From: Halomicrobium urmianum
GTDB lineage: Archaea; Halobacteriota; Halobacteria; Halobacteriales; Haloarculaceae
Length of the DNA: 64,000 nucleotides
Assembly: GCF_020217425.1 (NCBI RefSeq)
Contig: NZ_CP084090.1
Location: 2,108,001 to 2,172,000, forward strand
Reading direction: 5' to 3'
This document shows, piece after piece, positions 43,567-51,873 of this stretch. The translations under genes and the position numbers were made by a program. The first letter of the stretch is position 1, and the number at the start of each line of letters is the position of its first letter. The notes under the pieces are model-generated. The model was not told the origin of the DNA. It saw nothing but the letters and a program-made list of their open reading frames with translations, and searched no databases.

Positions 43567-45620
43567 ACGACGAGTATCTCGACGCGTTCGTTCGCGAGAG
43601 CGAGGAGGCGATCACGCAACTGAACAACTCCCTGCTGGCCCTGGAGTCGGACCCGGAGGACACCGAGGCGATGGACTCGATCTTCCGGACGGCCCACACG
43701 CTGAAGGGCAACTTCGGCGCGATGGGGTTCGACGACGCCTCGAACCTGGCACACGCCGTCGAGGACCTCCTCGACGAGATGCGCCAGGGCGAGATGGCCG
43801 TCACGCCCGACGTGATGGACCTCGTCTTCGCCGGCGTCGACGACATCGAGGCCATCGTCCGGGAGATCGAAGAGCACGGCGAGGCCCGGACCGACACCGA
43901 CGAGACCGTCGACCGGCTCCGGACCGTCCTCGAAGAGGGGGCCGAAGCGGCCGGCGGTGGCGCCGCGGCGGCCGCTGGCGGTGGTGGTGCCACAGTAGCG
44001 GCAGCGGGCGGTGGCGACGTCGCGACGAGCGACGGCGACGCCGAGGCCGCGACCGGAGGCGTCGCTGCTGCGGTGGCAGAGACGCCAGAGCTCGACACTG
44101 ACCTCTCGTCCGGGGCGGCCGACGACCGGGTGATCCGGGCGACGGTGGACGTCGGGGACGCGGAGATGCCCGGCGTCGACGCGCTGCTGGCCGTCGACGG
44201 CATCGAGGAGTCGTTCCCGGTGCTCGACGCGACGCCGGATCGCGACGCGGTCGAGGACGGCGAGTTCGAGGACGACTTCGCGCTGTATCTCGACGCGCCC
44301 GACGCCGACGCCGTCGAGGCGGCGCTGGCCGACGTCGGGACGGTCGACGCGGCCGAGGCGGCCGACGTGACCGACGCCCTCGACGGCGGCGCAACCGGGA
44401 GCGACGACGGTGGAGCGCACGACGGCGACGAGTCGGCCGCCGACGGGGCGGACGACGGCGGTTCCGCAGCCGACGCCGGCGTCGACGAGATCAAATCGGT
44501 CCGGGTCGACGTCGATCAGCTCGACGACCTCCACGGGCTGGTCGAACAGCTCGTCACCAGCCGGATCAAGCTCCGCCGGGCCGTCGAGGACGACGAGGTC
44601 GGCGGCGCCGGCGAGACGCTCGACGAGCTCGACAAGATCACCGCGGACCTCCAGAACACGGTGATGGACATGCGGCTCGTCCCGCTGAAGAAGATCGTCG
44701 GGAAGTTCCCCCGGCTGGTGCGGGACCTCTCGCGGGAACTGGGCAAGGACGTCGAGTTCACCATCGAGGGCGAGGACATCGAGCTCGACCGGACGATCCT
44801 GACCGAGATCTCGGACCCGCTGATGCACATCCTGCGGAACTCGGTGGACCACGGCATCGAGGCGCCCGACGTCCGCGAGGAGAAAGGCAAGCCCCGAACG
44901 GGTCACGTCACGTTGCGGGCCTCCCGCGAGCGGGACCACGTGATCGTCGAGGTCGAGGACGACGGGGCCGGACTGGACGTCGACGGGATCCGGAGCAAGG
45001 CCGCCGAGAAGGGCGTCCGCTCGCCGGAGGAACTGGAGGCGATGGACGACTCGGCCATCTACGACCTGGTCTTCCACCCCGGCTTCTCGACGGCCGACGA
45101 GGTGACCGACACCAGCGGCCGCGGCGTCGGGATGGACGTCGTCCACGACACCGTCACGCAGCTCGACGGCTCCGTCAGCGTCGACTCGGCGCCCGGCGAG
45201 GGGACCACGGTGTCGCTGCGCCTGCCGGTGACGATGGCCATCGTCAAGGTGCTGTTCGTCGAGGTCGGCGACGAGGAGTACGGCGTGCCCCTGAAGAACG
45301 TCGACGAGATAACCCGCGCCGACGACGTCAAGCGGGTCGACGGGAGCGAGGTGATCAAGCACGACGGCGAGATCTACCCGGTCGTCGACCTCGGGTCGAC
45401 CTTCGACGTGCCCGGGGAGACGAAGAACGGCGACGGGATGCTCGTGCGCGTCCGCGAGTCCGAGCGCCAGGTGGCGCTGCGCTGTGACTCCGTCGAGCGC
45501 CAGGAGGAGGTCGTCGTCAAGCCCCTGGAGGGCATCCTCAGCGGGACGCCGGGGCTCTCGGGGACGGCCGTGCTCGGCGACGGAAACATCGTCCACATCC
45601 TCGACGTGGTGACGCTGTGA
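43563..45620 (+). CDS. cheA: Chemotaxis histidine kinase CheA
   Basis: The 685-residue kinase has an HPt domain (phospho-His45 in RTAHTLKGNFG), a CheY-binding region with a long Ala/Gly/Asp-rich linker (about 120-300), a dimerisation helix pair (DQLDDLHGLVEQLVTSRIKL), a catalytic domain (N box HILRNSVDHGIE, G1 DDGAGLD, G2 GRGVGMDVV) and a C-terminal CheW-like domain. The start ATG 43563 overlaps the cheB stop; the end overlaps the cheR start (GTGA). Confidence 0.97.
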   Translation: MNDEYLDAFVRESEEAITQLNNSLLALESDPEDTEAMDSIFRTAHTLKGNFGAMGFDDASNLAHAVEDLLDEMRQGEMAVTPDVMDLVFAGVDDIEAIVREIEEHGEARTDTDETVDRLRTVLEEGAEAAGGGAAAAAGGGGATVAAAGGGDVATSDGDAEAATGGVAAAVAETPELDTDLSSGAADDRVIRATVDVGDAEMPGVDALLAVDGIEESFPVLDATPDRDAVEDGEFEDDFALYLDAPDADAVEAALADVGTVDAAEAADVTDALDGGATGSDDGGAHDGDESAADGADDGGSAADAGVDEIKSVRVDVDQLDDLHGLVEQLVTSRIKLRRAVEDDEVGGAGETLDELDKITADLQNTVMDMRLVPLKKIVGKFPRLVRDLSRELGKDVEFTIEGEDIELDRTILTEISDPLMHILRNSVDHGIEAPDVREEKGKPRTGHVTLRASRERDHVIVEVEDDGAGLDVDGIRSKAAEKGVRSPEELEAMDDSAIYDLVFHPGFSTADEVTDTSGRGVGMDVVHDTVTQLDGSVSVDSAPGEGTTVSLRLPVTMAIVKVLFVEVGDEEYGVPLKNVDEITRADDVKRVDGSEVIKHDGEIYPVVDLGSTFDVPGETKNGDGMLVRVRESERQVALRCDSVERQEEVVVKPLEGILSGTPGLSGTAVLGDGNIVHILDVVTL

Positions 45621-46438
45621 GCGACATGAGCAAGGGTAGCCAGCGCGAGTTCGACCAGTTGCTCGCCCTCATCGAGAAGCGGATGGACTTCGAGTCCGGC
45701 TTCTACAACGACGCCTACCTCGACCGCCGGATCACCGCCCGCATGCGGCGGACGGACACCGACTCCTACGCCGAGTACAAGCGCCTCCTCCAGCGGGACG
45801 ACGGGGGGGAACGCCAGGCGCTGCTCGATTCGCTGTCGATCAACGTCACCGGCTTCTTCCGGAACCCGGAGGCCTGGGAGCACCTCCGTCCGGTCCTGCG
45901 GGAACTGACCGAGCAGAAGCGCCGCGTCGACGTCTGGAGCGCCCCCTGCGCGGACGGCCGCGAGCCCTACTCGGCCGCGATGCTGGCGCTGGACGACGAC
46001 GAGGTCGTCGACCGGCGCGTCTCGATCCTGGGGACCGACATCAACCGCGACGTCCTCCGGCGGGCCCGTCGGGCAACCTACCAGACCTCGCAGACGACGG
46101 ACATCGAGGGGGAACTGGCACCCCTCGACGAGTACGAGCCCTACGTCGACCGCGACGGCGACGAGTTCACCGTCCGACCGCCCGTCCGGGACATGGTCTC
46201 CTTCGAGCAGCACGACCTCATCCGCGGCGAGGCCAAGCGGAACTTCGACCTCGTCTTCTGCCGGAACCTCCTCATCTACATCGACAGCGAGTACAAGGTC
46301 CCCATCTTCGAGACGATCCGTAACTCGCTGCGCCCGGGCGGATATCTCATGATCGGGATGACGGAGACGCTGCCCGCGGAGTGCCGGGACGCCTTCGAGC
46401 CCGTCGACAAGCAACACCGCATCTACCGACGCGTATGA
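45617..46438 (+). CDS. cheR: Chemoreceptor methyltransferase CheR
   Basis: The 273-residue SAM-dependent enzyme methylates receptor glutamates. It has the N-terminal helical domain (MDFESGFYNDAYLDRRITAR), the SAM motif WSAPCADGREPYSAAM, the loop DLVFCRNLLIYID and the end MIGMTETL. GTG 45617 overlaps the cheA stop. The SAM motif reads CADGREPYS where many homologues have CSTGEEPYS, a mild variation. Confidence 0.95.
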   Translation: MSDMSKGSQREFDQLLALIEKRMDFESGFYNDAYLDRRITARMRRTDTDSYAEYKRLLQRDDGGERQALLDSLSINVTGFFRNPEAWEHLRPVLRELTEQKRRVDVWSAPCADGREPYSAAMLALDDDEVVDRRVSILGTDINRDVLRRARRATYQTSQTTDIEGELAPLDEYEPYVDRDGDEFTVRPPVRDMVSFEQHDLIRGEAKRNFDLVFCRNLLIYIDSEYKVPIFETIRNSLRPGGYLMIGMTETLPAECRDAFEPVDKQHRIYRRV

Positions 46439-47658
46439 GCCTCTACCAGCTGGAACGGGACGGCGAAGTCCAGGAACTCATCCGGGTGCTCAGGGAGAGC
46501 GACAACGAGCGCGTCCGAGCCCGCGCCGCCGAGTTGCTCGGGAACTTCCCCGACCACGACGACCGCAGGGACGTGGTCAACGCCTTGATCCGGTCCGCGC
46601 AGTCGGAGGGCGGCGCGGTCGCAGCGAACGCGGTCGACTCGCTTTCCGACCTCGGCGGGGACGCCATCGAGCAACTGATCGCCGACGCCGCCGGCGTCGA
46701 CCTCGACGAGGGCGCCGACTGGGTCCGCGCGAAGGCCTTCGCGAGGGCGCTGTCGGCCGACGTCCCCGAACTCCGGATGGCCGCGGCCAACGCCCTGGGC
46801 CGGCTGGATCAGGCCGACGCGGTCGGGCCGCTGGCCGGGCGCTTCGACGATCCCGACCCCCGCGTCCGGGCGCGGGCGGCGCGGGCCTGCGGGTCCATCG
46901 GCGACCCGCGGGCCGCCGAACCGCTGACGAAACTGCTCGACGACGGTCACGCGACCGTCCGCCAGGAGGCCGCCCGCGCGCTGGGCGACGTTGGCAACCG
47001 GCGGGCCCTGCAGGCCCTGCTCCCGCTGTACCAGGATGACGACGAGCGCGTCCGCCGGGTCGCCGTCGACGCGTTCGGCAACTTCGGCAACGACCGGCCC
47101 GTCGACTACCTCGTCGAGTCGCTGACGGACGAGTCGGCCGTCGTCCGCCGGACCGCCGTCTACTCGTTGATCGAACTGCTGTCGAACGTCCCGACCGAGC
47201 GCAGCCACGAGATCCGCGAGACCGTCGTCGAGAAGCTCTCCGCGACCGACGACCGCAGCGTCGTCGTGCCGCTGGTGGAGATTCTCGAGGAGAGCACCCA
47301 GCCGGCCCAGCGTCGCAACACGGCGTGGCTGCTGGGCCGGGTGACCGGCGACGAGGAGCGCGGGCGCGTCCTCGACGCCCTGGTCGCGGCGCTGGACGAG
47401 GACGACGGGATGCTCCAGCAGTTCGCCGCGACCAGCCTCGCCCGGCTCGGCGGGAGCGACGTCGAGCGGCGCCTGCTTTCAGTCGTCGAGGATGACGACC
47501 GCGACCCGCAGGTGCGGGCCCAGGCCATCTTCGCGCTCGGCAAGGTCGGCGGCGAGCGTTCCCGGAAGACGCTCGACCGGCTGATCGACCAGACCGACAA
47601 CGAGACCGTCCGTAAGCGGGCCTTCTCGGCCGTCTCGAAGCTGGGTGGTCGCGTGTGA
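46435..47658 (+). CDS. HEAT-repeat protein of the chemotaxis operon (partner of CheF)
   Basis: The 407-residue protein consists of repeated helical pairs of HEAT/PBS-lyase type (RVRARAARACGSIGDPRAAEP, TVRQEAARALGDVGNRRALQ, RVRRVAVDAFGNFGNDRPVD). In Halobacterium a HEAT-like protein (OE2401F) was shown to interact with the CheF proteins and Che machinery, and this gene has the same place, between cheR and cheF1. ATG 46435 overlaps the cheR stop by 4 nt. Confidence 0.9.
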   Translation: MSLYQLERDGEVQELIRVLRESDNERVRARAAELLGNFPDHDDRRDVVNALIRSAQSEGGAVAANAVDSLSDLGGDAIEQLIADAAGVDLDEGADWVRAKAFARALSADVPELRMAAANALGRLDQADAVGPLAGRFDDPDPRVRARAARACGSIGDPRAAEPLTKLLDDGHATVRQEAARALGDVGNRRALQALLPLYQDDDERVRRVAVDAFGNFGNDRPVDYLVESLTDESAVVRRTAVYSLIELLSNVPTERSHEIRETVVEKLSATDDRSVVVPLVEILEESTQPAQRRNTAWLLGRVTGDEERGRVLDALVAALDEDDGMLQQFAATSLARLGGSDVERRLLSVVEDDDRDPQVRAQAIFALGKVGGERSRKTLDRLIDQTDNETVRKRAFSAVSKLGGRV

Positions 47659-47671
47659 CGGGTGACAGCGC

Positions 47672-48538
47672 ATGAGCGACGAGCGGAAGCTCGCGGACGC
47701 GAAGGGCAAGTTCGTCCAGGTCGTCGCCGACGGTCGCAAGCGCAACGACATCGACTGGGCGCTCGGCCGGATCCTCCTCTCGAACAGACGCCTGCTGCTC
47801 GTGAGCAACGACGGCAAGCGGACGATCCCGCTCTCGGAGATCACCCGGGTCACCGGCCGGGACGACGCGACTCAGGCCATCGCGAAGGTGTCGGGGTACC
47901 TCTCCGTCCAGGCCGGGGCCGACGTGTTCCTCGTCGCCCCGCAGGACGTCGACGCCTTCGAGGGCGAACTGTTCGACGCCCTGCTGGACCAGACGACGGT
48001 CGTCGTCAAACACCCCGCCGTCGAGGGCGGCGTCGTCCGCGACAGCGAGTGGGAGAAGGGCCGCCTGACCGTCGAGACGGGCGACGACCCCTCGGCCGAC
48101 CTCGCCACCGCCGCGGGGACCTTCGTCGAACTCCCCGTCGACGACGTCGGCCGGGTCGAGCGGACGACGAAGACCGTGAAGGGGTCCGACCGGCCCGTCC
48201 TCGAGGTCGAACACGCCGTCGATGGGACCAGCGTCGAGACCCACGTCGCCGGGGCCGCACAGGACGTCGCCGTCCTCGGCTGCTTCCTGCGCCGCGGCGA
48301 CGCCGACGCCGACGACGTCGATCTCACCAGGGAGGAGCACGAGGTGCTGATGGCGCTCTACACCGGCGTCTCCCCGTTCCAGATCCCCGACTTCGTCGGC
48401 ATGGACGTCGACCAGGTCGAGGCGGTCTTCGACGACCTCGTCGAGCAGGGCGTCCTCGAAGCGGTCCGCACCCGCCGCGAGGTCCAGCTGGAGGCCCGCG
48501 GGCGCTCTATCGCCGGCGACGCGATGTCGGAGCAGTAG
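47672..48538 (+). CDS. cheF1: Archaellum-chemotaxis adaptor CheF (first copy)
   Basis: The 288-residue archaea-specific adaptor links CheY-P to the archaellum ring proteins. Family features are the N-terminal WALGRILLSNRRLLLVSNDG, the middle AAGTFVELPVDDVGRVERTT and a C-terminal winged-helix-like end (HEVLMALYTGVSPFQIPDFV). It corresponds in context to OE2402F of Halobacterium. It follows the HEAT gene by 13 bp and is the last gene of the cheB operon before hairpins. Confidence 0.92.
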   Translation: MSDERKLADAKGKFVQVVADGRKRNDIDWALGRILLSNRRLLLVSNDGKRTIPLSEITRVTGRDDATQAIAKVSGYLSVQAGADVFLVAPQDVDAFEGELFDALLDQTTVVVKHPAVEGGVVRDSEWEKGRLTVETGDDPSADLATAAGTFVELPVDDVGRVERTTKTVKGSDRPVLEVEHAVDGTSVETHVAGAAQDVAVLGCFLRRGDADADDVDLTREEHEVLMALYTGVSPFQIPDFVGMDVDQVEAVFDDLVEQGVLEAVRTRREVQLEARGRSIAGDAMSEQ

Positions 48539-48566
48539 GCGGTTCCGAGTGCAACGAGGAACCGCC
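48538..48566. repeat. Hairpin with 9-bp stem and 11-nt loop after cheF1
   Basis: Perfect stem GGCGGTTCC / GGAACCGCC (48538-48546 with 48558-48566), loop GAGTGCAACGA. It begins on the last base of the cheF1 stop codon. A second GGCGGTTCC copy with a bulged partner lies at 48685-48718. Confidence 0.7.
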
Positions 48567-48612
48567 GGACAAGCGAGCGGGAGCGACGATAGGAGCGACA
48601 CGCAAACAGTAG

Positions 48613-48645
48613 CGAGGTTCTGACCGTAGGGAAGAACCTCGTTTT
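48613..48645 (+). terminator. Hairpin followed by T-run, candidate terminator of the che operon
   Basis: Perfect 9-bp stem CGAGGTTCT / AGAACCTCG (48613-48621 with 48633-48641), 11-nt loop, then TTTT (48642-48645). It lies 75 bp after cheF1. It is also the closest relative of the repeat inside cheC, so its role as a terminator may be secondary to its being a repeated element. Confidence 0.5.
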
Positions 48646-48783
48646 AGCGAGCGGGAATGAGCGAAGCGCACGACACGCAAGCATGGCGGTTCCTCGTTCA
48701 CGGGAGCGGGAAACCGCCGCTCGGATGCTCCCCGTCTAGCACACCGTCGAAATCGGTTTGTCGTGCCCCGGCGACGACACCAC

Positions 48784-49539
48784 ATGGCTCGCGACGGCTA
48801 CCGGGGTACCGCAGCGCGTTTCTACGACGTCCACGCCCGCGAGTTCGACCGCGACGGCGCGGCCTTCTATCGGCGGCTGGCGTCCGACGCGGACGGTCCC
48901 GCCCTCGAACTCGCCTGCGGGACCGGTCGGGTGTACCTCGACCTGCTCCGGTCCGGGGTCGACGTCGACGGACTCGATCGGTCCGCGGACGCCCTCTCGG
49001 TTCTCCGCGAGAACGTGGACGCCGACGGCCGCTCGCCGACCGTCTGGCAGGCAGACATGACGGACTTCGCCGTCGACCGCGAGTACGCGCTGGTCTACTG
49101 TCCGTTCAACGCCGTCCAGCACGCGCTCACCGTTGGGGACCAGCTCGCTCTCTTCCGATGCGTCTCCGACGCGCTGGCTCCCGGCGGCCGGTTCGTCTTC
49201 GACGTGTTCGTCCCCTCCTTCGAGGTCATCTGCGAAGAGTACGGCGACTGGGAGACCAAGTCGGTTCGATTCGACGGCGAACCCCACGAGTTCCGCACGC
49301 GCACCCGCATCGTCGACGAGGTCGAACAGCGCTTCGAGGTGACGAACGAACTCCGCGACGCCGACGGTAACCACCTCTTCGAGGAGTCGTTCCCGCTGGC
49401 GCTGCTCCCCAAACCCCACGTCGGACTGCTCGCCCGCCTGTCCCCCTTCGACGACTGGCACGTGGACGGCGGCTTCGGCGGCGAACCGATCGCCGACGGC
49501 GACGAGACGCAGGTGTGGACGTTGGAGACTGCGGAGTAG
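48784..49539 (+). CDS. Class I SAM-dependent methyltransferase
   Basis: The 251-residue protein has a Rossmann-type methyltransferase fold: motif I LELACGTGRVYLDLL, acidic end of strand 2 VDGLDRSADAL, DMTDFAV, and motif IV region YCPFNAVQHAL. The substrate is unknown. It lies between cheF1 and cheF2, with palindromic DNA on each side, so it may have been inserted into an older che arrangement rather than serve chemotaxis. Confidence 0.87.
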   Translation: MARDGYRGTAARFYDVHAREFDRDGAAFYRRLASDADGPALELACGTGRVYLDLLRSGVDVDGLDRSADALSVLRENVDADGRSPTVWQADMTDFAVDREYALVYCPFNAVQHALTVGDQLALFRCVSDALAPGGRFVFDVFVPSFEVICEEYGDWETKSVRFDGEPHEFRTRTRIVDEVEQRFEVTNELRDADGNHLFEESFPLALLPKPHVGLLARLSPFDDWHVDGGFGGEPIADGDETQVWTLETAE

Positions 49540-49553
49540 TGTGGCACGAGCAT

Positions 49554-49615
49554 CCGCGGCGCTTCGCGCCGCGGTTCACTCCGAGCGCGCTGAAGGCGCG
49601 TCTCGGAGCTGTTTT
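49554..49615 (+). terminator. Two hairpins and T-run after the methyltransferase gene
   Basis: Stem CCGCGGC / GCCGCGG (49554-49560 with 49568-49574), then CTCCGAG-CGCGC / GCGCG-CTCGGAG (49579-49590 with 49596-49608, one bulged T), then TTTTT at 49611-49615. The arrangement suits an intrinsic terminator. A smaller palindrome (GAGCC-GAA-GGCTC) follows near 49651-49663. Confidence 0.5.
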
Positions 49616-49697
49616 TCGCCCACGTTTTTCCGAGGAGTGGTGCCCGCAGCGAGCCGAAGGCTCGCGAGGACACCCGACGCCGGAAAAAGGTGGTCGG

Positions 49698-50576
49698 CTA
49701 GTGATTGACGTCTTCCAGGTGCTTGCTGGCGACGACCTCGCCCTTGGGCGTGAGCGCGGGGCCGTCGGGGGAGTCCTGGACGAGGCCGTCCTCCTGCAGG
49801 TCGCGCAGGAGCATGGTGACCTCGGAGCCGTCCTTGCCGACGACGCTGGCCAGTGGCATCCCCTCCGAGTCGCCGGTGGAGTACATCGCGACCAGCAGCT
49901 CCGTCTTGTCGTCGGTGAGCTCGACGTCCTCCAGTTCTTGGACGAGGTCGGTGTACTCAAGGCGGAGGTAGCGACCGAGGATGGACAGCTTCCGCGAGGA
50001 GGGGACGGCGGCGACGGTGGTGACGGCGCGGCCCGCCTTCATGTGCCGGAAGGTCAGTACGGGGCGCTCCTCGCCGCCGATCTCGCGGCGGCCGCGCTCG
50101 AAGTCGGTCACGGTCTCCAGCGAGACCGCGAAGGAGCCGTCGGGCCGGCGGAACTCGACGGTGCCGGCCTCGACGTACAGCTTGGCGCTCTCGAACCCCT
50201 CGTCGGTGACGCGACCGCCCACGCGGGCCCGCTCCGTGACGGAGGTGTCGGTGCCGTTGATGATGGCCTTGAACAGCACCGTCGAGAACTTCTCGACCTT
50301 CTCGTCGTCGGCCTCGACGACGGCGACCGACCGCTGGCCGCCGCGCTCGAAGGCGACGGTGACCGTCGACTGGAAGAAGTCGCCCAGATCCGGCGGGACG
50401 TGACCGACGGCGACGTCGAAGACGGCGGAGAGCGGAATCGTCAGCTTGTCGTCCTCGTTGGCGGCCAGCACCAGGCGCTTCTGGCTGAGGAGGACCCGCC
50501 CCTGCACCGGCTCGGCCCGGGTCATCACCTCCGCGTTGAACTGCCCCACGAAATCGGCGATGACGGACTCCGACAT
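49698..50576 (-). CDS. cheF2: Archaellum-chemotaxis adaptor CheF (second copy)
   Basis: The 292-residue paralogue of CheF1 has the same GRVLLSQKRLVLAANEDDKL strand pair, SVTERARVGGRVTDEGFESA and C-terminal winged-helix-like segment (TELLVAMYSTGDSEGMPLAS). It corresponds in context to OE2404R of Halobacterium, encoded opposite to cheF1. It probably competes or cooperates with CheF1 at the CheY-archaellum interface. The promoter has a TATA-like GATATT (50605-50610) and a near-perfect palindrome at 50627. Confidence 0.92.
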   Translation of the reverse strand: MSESVIADFVGQFNAEVMTRAEPVQGRVLLSQKRLVLAANEDDKLTIPLSAVFDVAVGHVPPDLGDFFQSTVTVAFERGGQRSVAVVEADDEKVEKFSTVLFKAIINGTDTSVTERARVGGRVTDEGFESAKLYVEAGTVEFRRPDGSFAVSLETVTDFERGRREIGGEERPVLTFRHMKAGRAVTTVAAVPSSRKLSILGRYLRLEYTDLVQELEDVELTDDKTELLVAMYSTGDSEGMPLASVVGKDGSEVTMLLRDLQEDGLVQDSPDGPALTPKGEVVASKHLEDVNH

Positions 50577-50626
50577 GTGACTCGCCGGCGGCTACCACGG
50601 CGGCGATATTGAGGGTTTCGCGCCAG

Positions 50627-50640
50627 TATCAATCGAGAGA
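50627..50640. promoter_or_regulatory. TATC-N6-GATA-like site upstream of cheF2
   Basis: TATC-AATCGA-GAGA has one mismatch in the gene-distal half-site, about 16 bp upstream of the probable TATA element at 50605-50610. Confidence 0.45.
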
Positions 50641-50673
50641 ACGCGTAGGGGCGAGAAGCCCGCCGGCGGCCGT

Positions 50674-51102
50674 CTATCCGTCGAGGTCGCGCGCGATGTC
50701 CGCCAGCGACGAGTCGGGGGCGTCCGTCGCGCTGTAGACGACGCGCTTGCCCGGCTCGCGGAGGCCGTACTTGTAGCCGGCCGTGATAACGTCGAGGTGG
50801 GCCGAGCCGCCGAGCGCGACGCCGCTGGCGTCGACCCACTCGGCGAGGCGGTTGTCCCCGTCGCCCTCGCGGGCCAGGCGCGCGTTGTCGGCGACGTGGC
50901 TCACCACGAGGCTGCCGTCGAGCGCGCCGTCGACGCGGGCGTGGTACTCCTCGCCGTCCAGCACCAGGCGGACCACGTCGCCCTCGTCGGCGTCGATCCC
51001 GTCGGGGAGTTCGACCTTCGGGCGGTCGGTCCGGCCGACGCTGGCGACCGTCACGCGATGCGTCTCGACGGCGTCGTGGTCGCTCGGCAGCCGGTCTGCC
51101 AC
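50674..51102 (-). CDS. Conserved haloarchaeal protein (DUF7112-like)
   Basis: The 142-residue soluble protein is predicted to be mostly beta (HRVTVASVGRTDRPKVELPD, EGDVVRLVLDGEEYHARVDG), which looks like an OB or AbrB-like barrel, with a C-terminal YKYGLREPGKRVVYSATD. The function is not known to me. It starts 1 bp after S6e ends, so it is co-transcribed with a ribosomal gene. Confidence 0.7.
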   Translation of the reverse strand: MADRLPSDHDAVETHRVTVASVGRTDRPKVELPDGIDADEGDVVRLVLDGEEYHARVDGALDGSLVVSHVADNARLAREGDGDNRLAEWVDASGVALGGSAHLDVITAGYKYGLREPGKRVVYSATDAPDSSLADIARDLDG

Positions 51103-51103
51103 G

Positions 51104-51490
51104 CTACTCCTCGTCGCCCAGGAGGTCGTCGACGTCGTCGCTGCCGCGCTCGGTGATCTTCGCGTTGACCTGCGCCGTCGCGTCGGAGACCTCGCGGCCG
51201 CGGACGGTGATGCGCTTGCGCTCGCCGTCGCGGGTCGGGTTGAAGCCGACGCCGCCGTCGGTGAGGATCGACTTGAGGTCGTCGCCGCGGACGTCCGGTC
51301 GCATCGGCCGGCCGGCGTCGTCGGAGCCGCCGGTCAGCTCGAGCGTGTAGCCGTCGAGGCCGACGGCGCCGCCGTCGACATCCTCGCCGATCTCGCGACC
51401 GATGAAGCGGTTTGCGTCCTGTCCGTCCACGTCGATCTGGTACGTGGTGCCGTCCTCCGGGTCGGAGACGGCGACCGTGAATTCAGCCAT
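51104..51490 (-). CDS. rps6e: 30S ribosomal protein S6e
   Basis: The 128-residue small-subunit protein has [20 protein letters not shown], the conserved [20 protein letters not shown], the [16 protein letters not shown] loop characteristic of S6e, and [12 protein letters not shown]. The length matches archaeal S6e. A TATA-like TTTTTAA (51519-51513) lies about 25 bp before the start, so the mRNA is probably leaderless. Confidence 0.96.
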   Translation of the reverse strand: MAEFTVAVSDPEDGTTYQIDVDGQDANRFIGREIGEDVDGGAVGLDGYTLELTGGSDDAGRPMRPDVRGDDLKSILTDGGVGFNPTRDGERKRITVRGREVSDATAQVNAKITERGSDDVDDLLGDEE

Positions 51491-51530
51491 ACGGGACAGC
51501 TATCGGTCAGGCTTAAAAAGTACGTCGGAA

Positions 51531-51702
51531 CCATCTTTTTACTGCGGGGGGTTCGCACACGTTCGAACCCCCCTTGCAAAAACATGGTCCTCCTGAGCGC
51601 AGCGAAGGAGGGCTCGGGAGAGCGTAGCTCTCCCGGCGGTGAAAAACACCCGGAAGCGGCGAAGCCGCTTCCGGTGAAACCACGGCGCGTAGCGCCGCGG
51701 TA
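51531..51702. repeat. Array of hairpins upstream of S6e
   Basis: In order: GGGGGGTTCG / CGAACCCCCC (51546-51555 with 51564-51573), extended imperfectly to CCAT / ATGG at both ends; CCTCCT / AGGAGG (51589-51594 with 51606-51611) around GAGCGCAGCGA; CGGGAGAGC / GCTCTCCCG (51615-51623 with 51627-51635); CCGGAAGCGGC / GCCGCTTCCGG (51650-51660 with 51664-51674); and an imperfect CGCGTAGCG palindrome near 51681-51701. Part of a 383-bp gene-free stretch. Confidence 0.7.
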
Positions 51703-51715
51703 TGCTGGCGACTGC

Positions 51716-51760
51716 TCACTCCTCGGCGTCGACGACGGTACTCACTCTGGCGTTCTCGGC
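51716..51760 (-). pseudogene. Duplicated C-terminal end of the 51874-52290 gene
   Basis: On the minus strand this reads ENARVSTVVDAEE then a stop, against ENARVSTIVHAEE and stop at the true gene end; stop codons are 158 bp apart (51716 and 51874). DNA identity is about 80 percent over 40 bp. Between the copies lie hairpin-forming DNA (CTCGCCGC / GCGGCGAG near 51846-51864) and a T5/A5-flanked imperfect palindrome (about 51768-51826). Confidence 0.65.
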
Positions 51761-51873
51761 TACCACCTTTTTCGCCGTGAGGTTTCCTCGTTCACTTCGT
51801 TCACTGCGGGAACTCCACGGCGAAAAACGTGGGCGAAAAAGCGGACTCGCCGCCCTGCGGCGAGTTCGTAGTG

